This document shows positions 27,387 to 36,598 of a stretch of 64,000 bases of DNA, piece by piece. The notes under the pieces were generated by a model. It was not told where the DNA came from and ran no database searches. It worked only from the letters and a program-made list of their open reading frames with translations. The DNA comes from Nitrospiraceae bacterium (GTDB lineage Bacteria; Nitrospirota; Nitrospiria; Nitrospirales; UBA8639): assembly GCA_020632635.1 (NCBI GenBank), contig JACKFE010000001.1:620001-684000 (forward strand), given 5' to 3'. Each line of letters begins with the position of its first letter. Position 1 is the stretch's first letter. The translations under genes were made by a program, and so were the position numbers.

Positions 27387-28279
27387 TGGCTATCGATCCA
27401 TGTCGTCAAAAACGGCTTCTGAGAAATACGACTGAATGAACCCGGCTTGAATTATTGAGAACTAAAACCAAGATAATTGACAAAATTTTGAATGACACAC
27501 TTATAAGAATCCACTATCAGCTCCTCGGGAGGAAATTTCCTCCACAGCTTGCCTAGGCTTTGTTCATCATGGCCTTGGGTTATGGCCCGTCAACCAAGTC
27601 CGTGATGGAATCTAGGCGGTTTCATCGTGAAAAAATGAATCCAACAACAATGAAACCTAGAGACCGTCCTTAAACGGAGTCAATACCCCAGGAAAGGAAT
27701 AAATGGAGGGTCGAAAAGGCTATCTAAACATCGGGAAAGTGTCGTGTAGTGTTCATAAACAATTGGTGCATATCCTAGCAATCATTTATCCGGGAAGTCT
27801 CAAAGAAAATGGCCCTGGCAAGTACTGTCATTGAATGAGAAATTATGGCAGGAGTTTCTGAACGGAAAATGGGTGCGCGACGGGTGTTGAAATTCGAGAA
27901 CAACCAAGAATCTTAAGGACTTAGCTGATTTGAGCGGGCCTAAAGTTGGGCTAACCAAGAGACCAATCAGCACCCAAAAAGTGTCTCTTGTATCTCGGTT
28001 GTGAAATAATTTCGCTCTTTGTTACCAAAGGGGTTCTCGTCATACCTTGGACCTAATACCGTGCAAGCGATGGTTGAGAGGGGAACCATGTAGTCAGGCA
28101 GTTATTGATTAGGGCTATGCCGTTCTTTTCGGGGCAATGGTTGATGTTCATGTTGCGATGGGTACAATTAGGGGAAAAGCCGCTTGATAATATGTACAAC
28201 AGCAATGGTCATGAAGCCCCTTCAAAAGATCATGGATGAAACTCCTTCCCCTGAATAGGCTATGCGTTAAAGGTGTATC
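27387..28279. other. Gene-poor region of about 890 bp
   Basis: No frame of useful length with a ribosome-binding site is present. A 43-codon frame ending with FLNGKWVRDGC near 27889 has no start and looks accidental or remnant. The region separates the exporter operon from a plus-strand lipoprotein gene. Decayed accessory DNA is likely; I see no recognisable RNA gene or repeat. Confidence 0.4.
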
Positions 28280-29020
28280 ATGCGGTTTGAAAAAGCGACG
28301 TGGCAATGCATGCTGGTGACACTGCTCCTCTCTACCGGATGTGAGGGAGCCCAGTCAGGACCAACTGTGGTATTGAAAGGTTCTCAGGTACCAACAGATC
28401 AAGGGTGGTCCGTTTCCACCAACGCTGTGCCCCCTTTGGATGTTGCGATTCGTGGGAAGCATCTAACGTTGAACACAATTGAGGTTCAACGGATGGATGA
28501 ACAAAGTCCGGGGCACACATTCATGTGGTTTTATAAGGAAGTTCCTTTTGATTTCGAACCGGGATTTGCAATCGAGTTCACCTTGAAAGTCCATGCGGTC
28601 GAAGAACCGCATAATTATCTCGATGCAGGCATTATGTTTTACGGTTCGACAGATACCGCTGACGGGATGTTCACAGGAGGTCCCCGTGATCAGATGATCT
28701 ACTTTGACGAGAACGGGATCGGATGGGGAGACGAGACAGAAACCTTTGCGATGGACACCACTGATACATTCCACGCATATACATTAAGAGTAGAAAATAA
28801 GGGAGTAGCCAAAGTGTACGTTGACGGAACACTTCGGTTGACACGAAAAAATTGGATAGGGATACCTAGAATCGGCTTCGGTGATATGACGAATGATCTG
28901 GGAGTAAATGGAAGGTTTTCTATTGGCGACATCATTGTGACCGCTTATCCTCACAACTCCCCATCACGACCTGCCCGCCGCCGTTCCCTGATCCCCCCTT
29001 CACGATCTGCTCCCAAATAA
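28280..29020 (+). CDS. Lipoprotein with lectin-like (concanavalin A fold) domain
   Basis: The 246-residue protein starts with a hydrophobic signal ending LLLSTGCEG, an acceptable though not ideal lipobox. Residues about 60-225 are beta-rich with patterns typical of LamG/concanavalin-like sandwiches: FEIEFTLKVHAVE-type strands (here FAIEFTLKVHAVE), YTLRVENKGVAKVYVDGTL, RIGFGDM. The C-terminal 20 residues are Pro/Arg/Ser-rich. Such domains bind carbohydrates or form jelly-roll folds in surface proteins. No catalytic residues are identifiable. It stands alone after a gene-poor stretch. Confidence 0.7.
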   Translation: MRFEKATWQCMLVTLLLSTGCEGAQSGPTVVLKGSQVPTDQGWSVSTNAVPPLDVAIRGKHLTLNTIEVQRMDEQSPGHTFMWFYKEVPFDFEPGFAIEFTLKVHAVEEPHNYLDAGIMFYGSTDTADGMFTGGPRDQMIYFDENGIGWGDETETFAMDTTDTFHAYTLRVENKGVAKVYVDGTLRLTRKNWIGIPRIGFGDMTNDLGVNGRFSIGDIIVTAYPHNSPSRPARRRSLIPPSRSAPK

Positions 29021-29258
29021 TTAAGCGGTTTGCCCTAGTACGGTACGCCATTGGGGGGGCGTCCCGCCTCAGAAAATCAAAAAACTGAACGTCAAAAGGG
29101 AAAAATGGGATGAGTGGATGGACGATTATCGAACTTTTTGGATGCAGAATTCCTTCAAGATTGACCCCAATCTAATCACTGATGAACAAAGACATCGACT
29201 CTATTGTTCTGCTTCAACAAACATGACTTGCCCCCTTCAGACTACGGCGGATTCTCAG

Positions 29259-30323
29259 CTAGGATTTTCCAACCTCTCGTCGTGAGATCATCTCCCTCGT
29301 AATCATATCGGCAATTCCTTGATTGCCATTGTTGATCGCCACATCCAAAGGCCGGAAGCCTTTGGCATTTTTCACCTCCAGCTCAGCGCCATGTTCCAGT
29401 AGCAGACGGCTCGCCTCCCTGCTTCCCCTCTGGGCAGCCAAGTGCAAGAGCGTCCCTTCAGGAATTTTCTGGTTTACATCGGCCTTGGCATCGATGAGAA
29501 TCCGCATCACCTGAGTATGATCGTTGAAGGTGGCATAATAGAGGGGAGTGGATCCCGTCGCGTCTTTACGGTTCGGGGAGGCATTGTGCTCTATCAACAA
29601 TTCAGCAATTTCGGTATACCCTTTTTCCGCAGCCAGGTGCAGAGGAGTTTTTGAAGCTTTGGGAGGACCATGGACTTGGGCCTTATAGTCCAGAAGGACC
29701 TTGACCACCTGAGTATGGCCATCCCGTACCGCACCCATTAACGGCGAGGGACTCTTCTCAGGATTGACTGTGGCGCCTTTATTGATTAACAGTTCCGCCA
29801 TCTTGGGACGGTTATTCAAGGAAGCCAGATAAAGCGGGGTCCACGCTTTTTTATCCATGGCGTCCACGGCCGCCCCTTTGGCAATGAGAATCAAGGGGGT
29901 GTCATTCCCATGGCCGAATGCAGCATAGTGCAGAGGAGTCCTGGCTTGCTCATCCCGACTGTTGACCGAAGCTCCTTTGGTAAGGAGTAAATCGACCATG
30001 GGCGTGTGCCCCTCCTTCGCCGCCAGGTGCAGCGGCGTCCGGCCTTCATGATCTTGGGCGTCAACCTTAGCCCCCCGTTCAATCAGCACGTGAGCCACCG
30101 TATTCGATCCATTCTGCGCCGAGATATGTAAAGGAGTTTGGCCTTTCTCATCTGTTTTGTTGACATCGGATCCCTCATTCAGATGACGGCGCACAGCATC
30201 GACACTTCCCGCATCGACCGCACTATCCAATGTCTCGGTATTTCTCAGGGTACAGGAAGAGACAAGAAATGCGAATAGAAGCAACACGAGCAAGGAGGCA
30301 TGGGCCAGAGGGGATGTCTGCAT
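29259..30323 (-). CDS. Ankyrin-repeat lipoprotein
   Basis: The 354-residue protein begins with a signal peptide and lipobox (LLLFAFLVSSC, Cys about residue 24). The rest is about nine ankyrin repeats, each with the G.TPLH.AA..G consensus, for example KGQTPLHISAQNGSNTVAHV and EGRTPLHLAAKEGHTPMVDL. Ankyrin proteins bind other proteins; in the envelope of bacteria they may act as adaptors or inhibitors. It is monocistronic. There is no enzyme domain. Confidence 0.88.
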   Translation of the reverse strand: MQTSPLAHASLLVLLLFAFLVSSCTLRNTETLDSAVDAGSVDAVRRHLNEGSDVNKTDEKGQTPLHISAQNGSNTVAHVLIERGAKVDAQDHEGRTPLHLAAKEGHTPMVDLLLTKGASVNSRDEQARTPLHYAAFGHGNDTPLILIAKGAAVDAMDKKAWTPLYLASLNNRPKMAELLINKGATVNPEKSPSPLMGAVRDGHTQVVKVLLDYKAQVHGPPKASKTPLHLAAEKGYTEIAELLIEHNASPNRKDATGSTPLYYATFNDHTQVMRILIDAKADVNQKIPEGTLLHLAAQRGSREASRLLLEHGAELEVKNAKGFRPLDVAINNGNQGIADMITREMISRREVGKS

Positions 30324-30816
30324 AGCTAGAAAATCTCCTTCTGAAGAGTAGTCGATTTTTTCCTACGTAAATTGCGGAAAAAGCCCCATATGCCAGGGCC
30401 AATCCAGCTTATATTGAGGATGACACTCGGAAATGAGCCTTACCTTCATCCCTCCTCGGTTCTCACATACCCAATCTTGATGTATTCAATCACGCCCATC
30501 GATTTTTTGGGAAGGGATGTCACCAGCTCCCCATGAGATACAATAGCCCACAATCTGAGTACGGTTTCAGCCCTGGGCAGACAAAAAATCAGTTCACTAA
30601 ACAACAATGTTGCGGGGCTTGAGGTGTCTATGGGCCAACCTCATTCTTTTCCAGGCAAGGCAAGAGACTGACTTTTACGATTATTAAGACCTCGTTTTTA
30701 CCAATAACCTTCAGTACCTCCGTACCAGGGAAAACGACCCAGAAAAAAGAACTATCGGGCAGAAATGGAAATCTCCGCTTTTACGCTCTTCTTGTAGGCT
30801 TTTTGGAAAAAGTAAA
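30324..30816. other. Intergenic region, no gene recognised
   Basis: This holds the upstream region of the ankyrin lipoprotein and the downstream region of the tRNA-His gene. I saw no coding frame of substance and no clear terminator apart from short T-runs near 30690. Confidence 0.35.
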
Positions 30817-30893
30817 TGGGGTGAGTGACGGGTTTCGAACCCGCGACCTCCGGATCCACAATCCGGCGCTCTAACCAACTGAGCTACACCCAC
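30817..30893 (-). tRNA. tRNA-His (anticodon GTG)
   Basis: Read on the minus strand, the cloverleaf is complete. The seven-base acceptor (GTGGGTG with CACTCAC) is preceded by an extra G at the -1 position and faced by a C discriminator, the hallmark of histidine tRNA. The anticodon loop holds GTG between CCGGA/TCCGG stems, the TPsiC arm has GGTTCGAAACC, and the CCA end is encoded at 30817-30819. It is divergent from rpsT. Confidence 0.96.
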
Positions 30894-31131
30894 CACAAAA
30901 AATCGTGTTTGGTAGGAAGAGGGAATCTTATCAGAGGCCTAGAAGGGTCGCAAGCGAAGAACGTCGTTCCAACCCACACAGAAATACCTTATTTCGATAT
31001 CCAATCCCAGATTTCCCTCCCGGTCTGATCACCCATTTGTTGTCTTGTTCAGATAATTTCATGCCCCCTTTATTGACCGAATTTGGAATCCTATGGTAAG
31101 TATGTCCCTTAGTCATTTTTAGGAGGGCTCA

Positions 31132-31395
31132 ATGGCCAATCGACATCACTCAGCAATTAAAGCAGCTCGGCAATCGCTCAAACGGCAGGAACGAAACCGG
31201 GCCATTCTGCGTCGCGTACGCACGTTTATGAAAAAAGTGCACACCGCCGTCCAAGACAAAAACAATGATGCTGCCAAGACGACACTGAAAGAAGCCACCT
31301 CTGAACTGCATAAAGCGGTTACAAAGGGCACGTTGCACCGCAATACGGCTTCCCGGTGGATTTCCCGCCTCGCGGCTCGAGTCAACACCGTTTAA
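31132..31395 (+). CDS. rpsT: 30S ribosomal protein S20
   Basis: S20 is a primary binding protein of 16S rRNA in the small subunit. The 87-residue basic helical protein begins MANRHHSAIKAARQSLKRQE and continues with the family pattern NTASRWISRLAARVN at the end. AGGAGG precedes the ATG by six bases, an almost perfect site suiting high expression. It is convergent with holA and shares a terminator hairpin that lies within the end of holA. Confidence 0.97.
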   Translation: MANRHHSAIKAARQSLKRQERNRAILRRVRTFMKKVHTAVQDKNNDAAKTTLKEATSELHKAVTKGTLHRNTASRWISRLAARVNTV

Positions 31396-31416
31396 GGTCT
31401 TTATAGTTTTTCAGTA

Positions 31417-32526
31417 TCAGAGTGAACCCCGCCCTCTTCCAAACTTGGAAGGGGCCGGGGTTTTCTTATTGCCCACATGAGCCGCACGGGAGTTTGCCTG
31501 GCAGAGTTGCAATACCAGGTCATCTAAGATCACCTTGGGGGCAGTCGCATGCCCACCTTTGAGGGACGAATCGGCTTTCGCAAACAGATCCCAGGCCAGA
31601 TGAAGTTGTGGCTCACCCCACCGTTGTACCTGCTGAACGAAATCTTTCGCTCGAAATGGCGGGATTCCAGCCAGACGGGCTGCCTGCCCCGCCTCTTTTC
31701 CTTCGTCTAAGGCCACTTTCACTTTCCAGATGCGCCGCAGTTGCCATAAAAACGCTCCCAGCATTCTCAACGGCGCTTCACCTGTTTCGAGATTTTTCGC
31801 CACGATCTCTAAGGCCTGCCCATGGTTACCTTGAGCAACAGCATCGGACCAATCGAAGACCGAAATCCCGGGAGGTTTTCCCCGCACAGTTTCCACCTCT
31901 TGGGCCCCGACCGGTTGGCCCTCTTTGAGAAAGGCCCCTAATTTTTCCAACTCGTTTCTGGCTGCATATAATCCTTCCGCAGCCTGGTCCTTGAGGAGTT
32001 CGAGCCCACTGGTCTCTAATTTGACCCCACATTCCCGTGCTTGCTGGGCTACCCAGGCAGCCCGCTGGTTTTCATATAATGGCGCACAATCAACCAGCGT
32101 CCCCCGCTTCTTCAATTCCTGCACCCACTTCATGCGGCCATCTAATTTGGTGGCGGAAAAGACCAGTGTCGTGGAGGCATTGGGTTGTTGAAAGTACGGA
32201 ATCAACGCTTCCCCATCTCGAGCTGAGAGTTTTTCCGCCCACTTTACGAGAATCATGCGTTTCGCCGAAAAAAACGAGACCTCATCGGCCATACATAAGA
32301 TTTCCGATGCATCGGTTTCATCGCCATACACCACATCACAATTCATCATCAGAGAAGGAGTCCCTTCGGAAGCCGCAGGCTCCGTATCTTGGCTCCCCGC
32401 CCTCCCCAGGGCTTGCCGCAGGAGAGACAAGGCCAGATCACGAAAGTAGGCCTCCTCGCCCACGACCGCATATAAGGGACTCAGGCCATTTCGTTGAAGC
32501 TGTGGTTGGAGTTCCTGCACTTTCAT
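31417..32526 (-). CDS. holA: DNA polymerase III delta subunit
   Basis: HolA opens the beta sliding clamp as part of the clamp loader. The 369-residue protein shows family features: an N-terminal ATPase-like fold without Walker motifs (LYAVVGEEAYFRDLAL, residues about 18-33), the ILVKWAEKLSARD strand, and the C-terminal collar region APLRMLGAFLWQLRRIWKVK. It closes the leuS-lptE-holA block, an arrangement also seen in Proteobacteria, and borders rpsT as holA often does. Its C-terminal tail (SKFGRGRGSL) is encoded by the rpsT terminator stem. Confidence 0.93.
   Translation of the reverse strand: MKVQELQPQLQRNGLSPLYAVVGEEAYFRDLALSLLRQALGRAGSQDTEPAASEGTPSLMMNCDVVYGDETDASEILCMADEVSFFSAKRMILVKWAEKLSARDGEALIPYFQQPNASTTLVFSATKLDGRMKWVQELKKRGTLVDCAPLYENQRAAWVAQQARECGVKLETSGLELLKDQAAEGLYAARNELEKLGAFLKEGQPVGAQEVETVRGKPPGISVFDWSDAVAQGNHGQALEIVAKNLETGEAPLRMLGAFLWQLRRIWKVKVALDEGKEAGQAARLAGIPPFRAKDFVQQVQRWGEPQLHLAWDLFAKADSSLKGGHATAPKVILDDLVLQLCQANSRAAHVGNKKTPAPSKFGRGRGSL
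31425..31470 (+). terminator. Intrinsic terminator of rpsT inside the holA 3' end
   Basis: The arms AACCCCG/CGGGGTT and TTCCAA/TTGGAA form a long hairpin (31425-31462) with one internal mismatch, followed by TTTTCTTATT on the plus strand. It stands 29 bp after the rpsT stop. The same bases encode the last residues of HolA on the other strand. Confidence 0.85.
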
Positions 32527-32571
32527 GGAAAAATCCTCACGCGAGCGTCCCGTGATGCATCCACAACTACC

Positions 32572-33318
32572 CTACGGCACAACCGGGGCAGGCAAGAACG
32601 CAGGCTCGGAAGAAGCGGGTGAGTCCGAACGTCCCTCCGAGGGCATGGGGTGAGTAGCCGTTCCAGATTGTTTGGGTTCGGATTTCGGCGTCCGCTCAAA
32701 TTTGCCCTGTTCTCGCGCGGTCAAAAAACGGTCGGCGATATCTTCGGCTACCAATTGACCGGCTTGTTCAATCGCACGATCCTGGAGAACCCGATTAAAC
32801 TGCAAGCCTCCACCTGAGCCGTCCGTGGACGTCGCCCCCACGAAAAATTCCGCCGTACTGGTTCCCGAATGAGTCCATCGAACCTTTCCTTTGGGTTGAT
32901 CCTTCACGGTCACTCCCACCGAAACCTGGACCCGGCTTTCTTGCGTCTGAGTTCGAGAAAAGGCCAGGGAAGGTAACGTCACCGACAGGATCGCTCCTTC
33001 CAGAATAAAGTCAGCCCCCCCCTCTTCCTCGGTAAATTCAGCCATCCCCGCCGACTGTAACGCCTTACGCACATACTGCGTGTATTTGAATTCCAAGTTC
33101 GGCTCAAAGGATTGATTTTTAAATGTGCGGATGGCCAAGCGAACGGGAGGCCCCTGTACATCACGTGTGGGCCCTCCGCCAATCGTGGGCCCTGGCCCAT
33201 CCACCGAAAATTGATATCCGCATCCCGTCATCACGAAGGCGACGATCCACACCACCCATACTTTCCTTATGGAGAGTGACGATGATCCGGACAAAGAGGT
33301 GATGGCATTACACGACAA
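32572..33318 (-). CDS. lptE: LPS-assembly lipoprotein LptE
   Basis: LptE plugs the LptD barrel and helps insert lipopolysaccharide into the outer membrane. The 248-residue product has a hydrophobic signal ([15 protein letters not shown]) and the diagnostic CGYQF just after the lipobox, then [18 protein letters not shown] and a C-terminal VAEDIADRF element. The C-terminal 45 residues are Pro/Ser-rich and extra to the usual family length. The start at 33318 is a TTG that overlaps the leuS stop by 11 bp; its site is weak, so the exact start is uncertain. Position between leuS and holA strengthens the call. Confidence 0.88.
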   Translation of the reverse strand: MSCNAITSLSGSSSLSIRKVWVVWIVAFVMTGCGYQFSVDGPGPTIGGGPTRDVQGPPVRLAIRTFKNQSFEPNLEFKYTQYVRKALQSAGMAEFTEEEGGADFILEGAILSVTLPSLAFSRTQTQESRVQVSVGVTVKDQPKGKVRWTHSGTSTAEFFVGATSTDGSGGGLQFNRVLQDRAIEQAGQLVAEDIADRFLTAREQGKFERTPKSEPKQSGTATHPMPSEGRSDSPASSEPAFLPAPVVP

Positions 33319-35965
33319 AATTCACCAACTTGTGTTCCACATAAATGACCTTGCGAGGAGGCTTCCCTTGCAACCATTCCCCTAACTTCGGATCGGCGTG
33401 CGCGTGAGCCAACACCTCCTCTTTAGAGGAGCCCGCAGGCACGACAATTTTACTCCGTAATTTCCCATTCACCTGAAGAGGGATCGTCCATTCCGCCTGT
33501 TCCACCCACTTGGCCTGAAAGGATGGCCAGGGCTGTTGTCCGACACTCGCTGTCCGGCCCAACGTTTCCCACAACTCCTCGGAGACATGCGGAGCAAAGG
33601 GGGAAAGCAATAATATCAAATGTTCCATGGCTGACCGCCAGGCTTGCGCTTCCCCGGCCGACAGGGAAGAGGCGGAGTGATCGTTCCACAGCTTGTAGAG
33701 CTCATTGACGAACTCCATCAGCGCCGCGACCGCCGTATTAAATTGAAAATCCCGATCAAGATCTTCAGTGACTTTTTTGATGGTTCGATGTGCCGCTCGA
33801 TACAAGTGCTCACATAATGGGGAAGGGTCCTCTTGCGAGCTGGAAGCCGGTTGGCTAGCGGCCCCCGATCCTGAACAGATCGAGAGCACCGGCTGAAGCT
33901 CATGCACCAACCGCCAAACCCGATTCAAAAACCGGTATCCCCCTTCAACTCCCGTATCGCTCCATTCCAAATCTTTCTCTGGGGGTGCCGCGAACAGGGA
34001 AAACAAGCGGGCCGTATCGGCCCCAAACCGGTCACATAACTCTTCCGGGGAGGCAATATTTTTCCTGGACTTGGACATCTTCTCGGTCCGCCCCACCACA
34101 ATCTCACGTCCGCAGTGGGCACAGGTCCGCTTGCCGTCTTCCTTCTTGATTTCGGTAGGGAACACCCATCGATGCTCATCGCACCAATAAGTTTCCTTGG
34201 TCACCATGCCTTGGGTCAGCAAATGGGCAAAAGGCTCACTGGCCGTCGTCAGACCTAAGTCCCGCAACACTTTGGTAAAAAACCGGGCATAGAGTAAATG
34301 AAGCACCGCATGCTCGATGCCACCCACGTATTGATCCACCGCCATCCAATAACTGGAAGCCTTGGGGTTAACCGGTTGAGTCGTTTCCTTCGGCGAACAA
34401 TAGCGAAGAAAATACCAGGAGGAATCCACGAAGGTGTCCATGGTATCGGTCTCACGCCGGGCCATGCCGCCGCAGGTCGGACACGTCGCTTTCACAAACG
34501 ACGGCGATTCTTTGAGCGGAGAGCCCCCCTTTCCGGTAAACGGCACATCCGAGGGCAACGTCACCGGCAACGCAGTTTCGGGGACCGGCACAATGCCGCA
34601 TCGATCGCAATACAACATGGGAATAGGGGTGCCCCAATATCGCTGCCGGGAAATACCCCAGTCCCGCAACCGGAAATTCACCGTCCGCTTGCCCCACCCC
34701 TGCTGCTCGACATACGCCCCGATGGCCGGCTTGGCCTCCGGCACGGACAGGCCGGAAAAGGTCCCCGAGTTCACCAGCACACCGGCCTGCGCTTGTTCTT
34801 CGTACGCCTCTTCCAACGCATCCGCGTGTAACGTGTGTTCGGGGTTTTGAATGACCAGCCGGATCGGAATGCCATATTGCTTGGCAAACTCAAAGTCTCG
34901 CTGATCATGCGCGGGCACGGCCATAATGGCGCCCGTCCCATATTCATACAAGACAAAATTCGCGACCCAAATCGGAATACGATCCTGCGTGAAGGGATTG
35001 ATGGCATAGGCCCCCGTGAAGACGCCTTCTTTCTCCCGATCCGCCGACGTACGCGCCGCCTTATCCAGCCGGGACACGCGATCGACAAACGCCCGCACGG
35101 CTTGCGCTTCGGGCCGTCCCGCAATCAATTGTTCGACGAGCGGCGATTCGGGCGCCAGACTCATAAACGTAGCCCCATGAATCGTGTCAGGCCGGGTCGT
35201 AAAAATTCGAATGGCTGGAAGATCCGCCAGCGGTTCTGCGGCCGGAAAATCCACCTCCACGCCCTGGCTCCGGCCAATCCAATGCCGTTGCATGGCCAGC
35301 ACCCGGGCCGGCCAACTCGTTAAGCGATCGCAGTCATCCAGCAATTCCTGGGCATAGTTGGTAATCCGAAAAAACCATTGTTCCAACTCTTTTTGGATCA
35401 CCACGGAACTGCATCGCCAACAGACGCCCCCCTCTTTCCCCTCCTGCGCCAACACCTGCTCATTGGCCAGGACCGTCTCGCATGAGGGACACCAATTTAC
35501 GGCCGAGCGTTTCCGGTAGGCCAAATCCCGCTCCACCATCTTGATAAAAATCCATTGATTCCAGCGGTAATAATCCGGCTGACTGGTATTCACTTCGCGA
35601 GTCCAGTCATACGACAGGCCCATCCGGCGCAGTTGCCCTTTCATATAGGCCACATTCTCTTGGGTCCATTCATTGGGATGCACCCGTTTTTCAATGGCGG
35701 CATTCTCGGCCGGCAAGCCAAAGGCATCCCAGCCCATGGGATGCAGCACGTTGAACCCGCGCATCCGTTTATAACGTGCCACGACATCCCCGATGGCATA
35801 GACCCGCACATGCCCCATATGAATACGCCCGGAGGGATAGGGGAACATCTCCAGACAATAATATTTGGGCTTGGCGTCATCCTCCCGAACCCGGAAGGTC
35901 TCCTGCTCATCCCAATAGGCCTGCCACTTCGACTCAACCGCCCGATGATCGTACACGTTCGCCAT
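33308..35965 (-). CDS. leuS: Leucyl-tRNA synthetase
   Basis: The 885-residue class I synthetase charges tRNA-Leu. It has the HIGH motif in [18 protein letters not shown] (about residue 40), a CP1 editing domain ([18 protein letters not shown], about residue 255, with the Thr-rich editing site), zinc-like CxxC pairs (CPSC/CWRC, about 158-183), and KMSKS as EKMSKSRKN near residue 630. The C-terminus is the usual small domain. It begins the leuS-lptE-holA operon on the minus strand. Confidence 0.98.
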   Translation of the reverse strand: MANVYDHRAVESKWQAYWDEQETFRVREDDAKPKYYCLEMFPYPSGRIHMGHVRVYAIGDVVARYKRMRGFNVLHPMGWDAFGLPAENAAIEKRVHPNEWTQENVAYMKGQLRRMGLSYDWTREVNTSQPDYYRWNQWIFIKMVERDLAYRKRSAVNWCPSCETVLANEQVLAQEGKEGGVCWRCSSVVIQKELEQWFFRITNYAQELLDDCDRLTSWPARVLAMQRHWIGRSQGVEVDFPAAEPLADLPAIRIFTTRPDTIHGATFMSLAPESPLVEQLIAGRPEAQAVRAFVDRVSRLDKAARTSADREKEGVFTGAYAINPFTQDRIPIWVANFVLYEYGTGAIMAVPAHDQRDFEFAKQYGIPIRLVIQNPEHTLHADALEEAYEEQAQAGVLVNSGTFSGLSVPEAKPAIGAYVEQQGWGKRTVNFRLRDWGISRQRYWGTPIPMLYCDRCGIVPVPETALPVTLPSDVPFTGKGGSPLKESPSFVKATCPTCGGMARRETDTMDTFVDSSWYFLRYCSPKETTQPVNPKASSYWMAVDQYVGGIEHAVLHLLYARFFTKVLRDLGLTTASEPFAHLLTQGMVTKETYWCDEHRWVFPTEIKKEDGKRTCAHCGREIVVGRTEKMSKSRKNIASPEELCDRFGADTARLFSLFAAPPEKDLEWSDTGVEGGYRFLNRVWRLVHELQPVLSICSGSGAASQPASSSQEDPSPLCEHLYRAAHRTIKKVTEDLDRDFQFNTAVAALMEFVNELYKLWNDHSASSLSAGEAQAWRSAMEHLILLLSPFAPHVSEELWETLGRTASVGQQPWPSFQAKWVEQAEWTIPLQVNGKLRSKIVVPAGSSKEEVLAHAHADPKLGEWLQGKPPRKVIYVEHKLVNFVV

Positions 35966-36195
35966 GCAATATCCTTTGACCTGTCTAGTGAGGTACGTGG
36001 CTCATCCTGAGGACCAAGAAGACCGCTTCTCTTAGGAACAACACACCATTTCCGTTAATCGTCATCGAATCTAGCACAGGGAAACAGACCCGACAAGCCA
36101 AGAAGAATCAGAACCCTTTAAGCAGAACTCACGAATTTAGGGAAAGCACGAACGGAGTGGAATGGCAAAATCCGCAGGGGAAACGGAATAACCCG

Positions 36196-36444
36196 TCACG
36201 CTTGAGAACGAGTTCGAGACGACTTTGATCCGCTCATGGACAAAGGGGCCGGAGGATGGGGGTGGGATTGTTCGCAAGGGCGTCCGGGCACCACCGGCGG
36301 CTCTTGACGATTCTGCAGGATCAAGGGATCAATGACTTCGCCGCACATGAGACAACGCCATCCTGGCATCCAGATTTCTCCGCTGGTCGCCAAATCCACA
36401 AAATGATCGACCACCATGGTTCCTGCACAGCGCGGACATTGCAT
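36196..36444 (-). CDS. Small zinc-ribbon protein
   Basis: The 82-residue protein has two CxxC knuckles, MQCPRCAGTMVV and WRCLMCGEVID (about residues 3-6 and 31-34), forming a zinc ribbon. A Pro/Ser/His-rich tail follows. AAGGAG precedes the ATG. Its role is unknown; such mini zinc ribbons can bind nucleic acid or proteins. It is separate from uvrC by about 150 bp. Confidence 0.7.
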   Translation of the reverse strand: MQCPRCAGTMVVDHFVDLATSGEIWMPGWRCLMCGEVIDPLILQNRQEPPVVPGRPCEQSHPHPPAPLSMSGSKSSRTRSQA

Positions 36445-36598
36445 GCCTGACTCCTTGAGAAAGAGGTTGTGCTACTCCATCGGTCCAAACCCCTCAGACC
36501 TTGAGAACGTCACGCCGTCTGTTTCCCTCAAATCATAGCCAAGGAGACACACATACCTGTGAGCAACCTCCCGCCGGGCAACATGTGGCCCAAAGCCG

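Noticed and set aside
27740..27890. 43-codon frame ending FLNGKWVRDGC
   Set aside because: It has no start codon with a site and no recognised similarity; probably accidental.
30711..30896. Protein-like frame VGVAQLVRAPDCGSGGRG on the minus strand
   Set aside because: It is the translation of the tRNA-His gene, a well-known artefact pattern.
30825..31028. Protein-like frame beginning MTGFEPATSGSTIRRSNQ
   Set aside because: It is also a translation across the tRNA-His gene in the opposite sense, not a protein.
34298..34831. Long antisense frames within leuS
   Set aside because: They lie opposite a well-supported synthetase gene and have no ribosome-binding sites.
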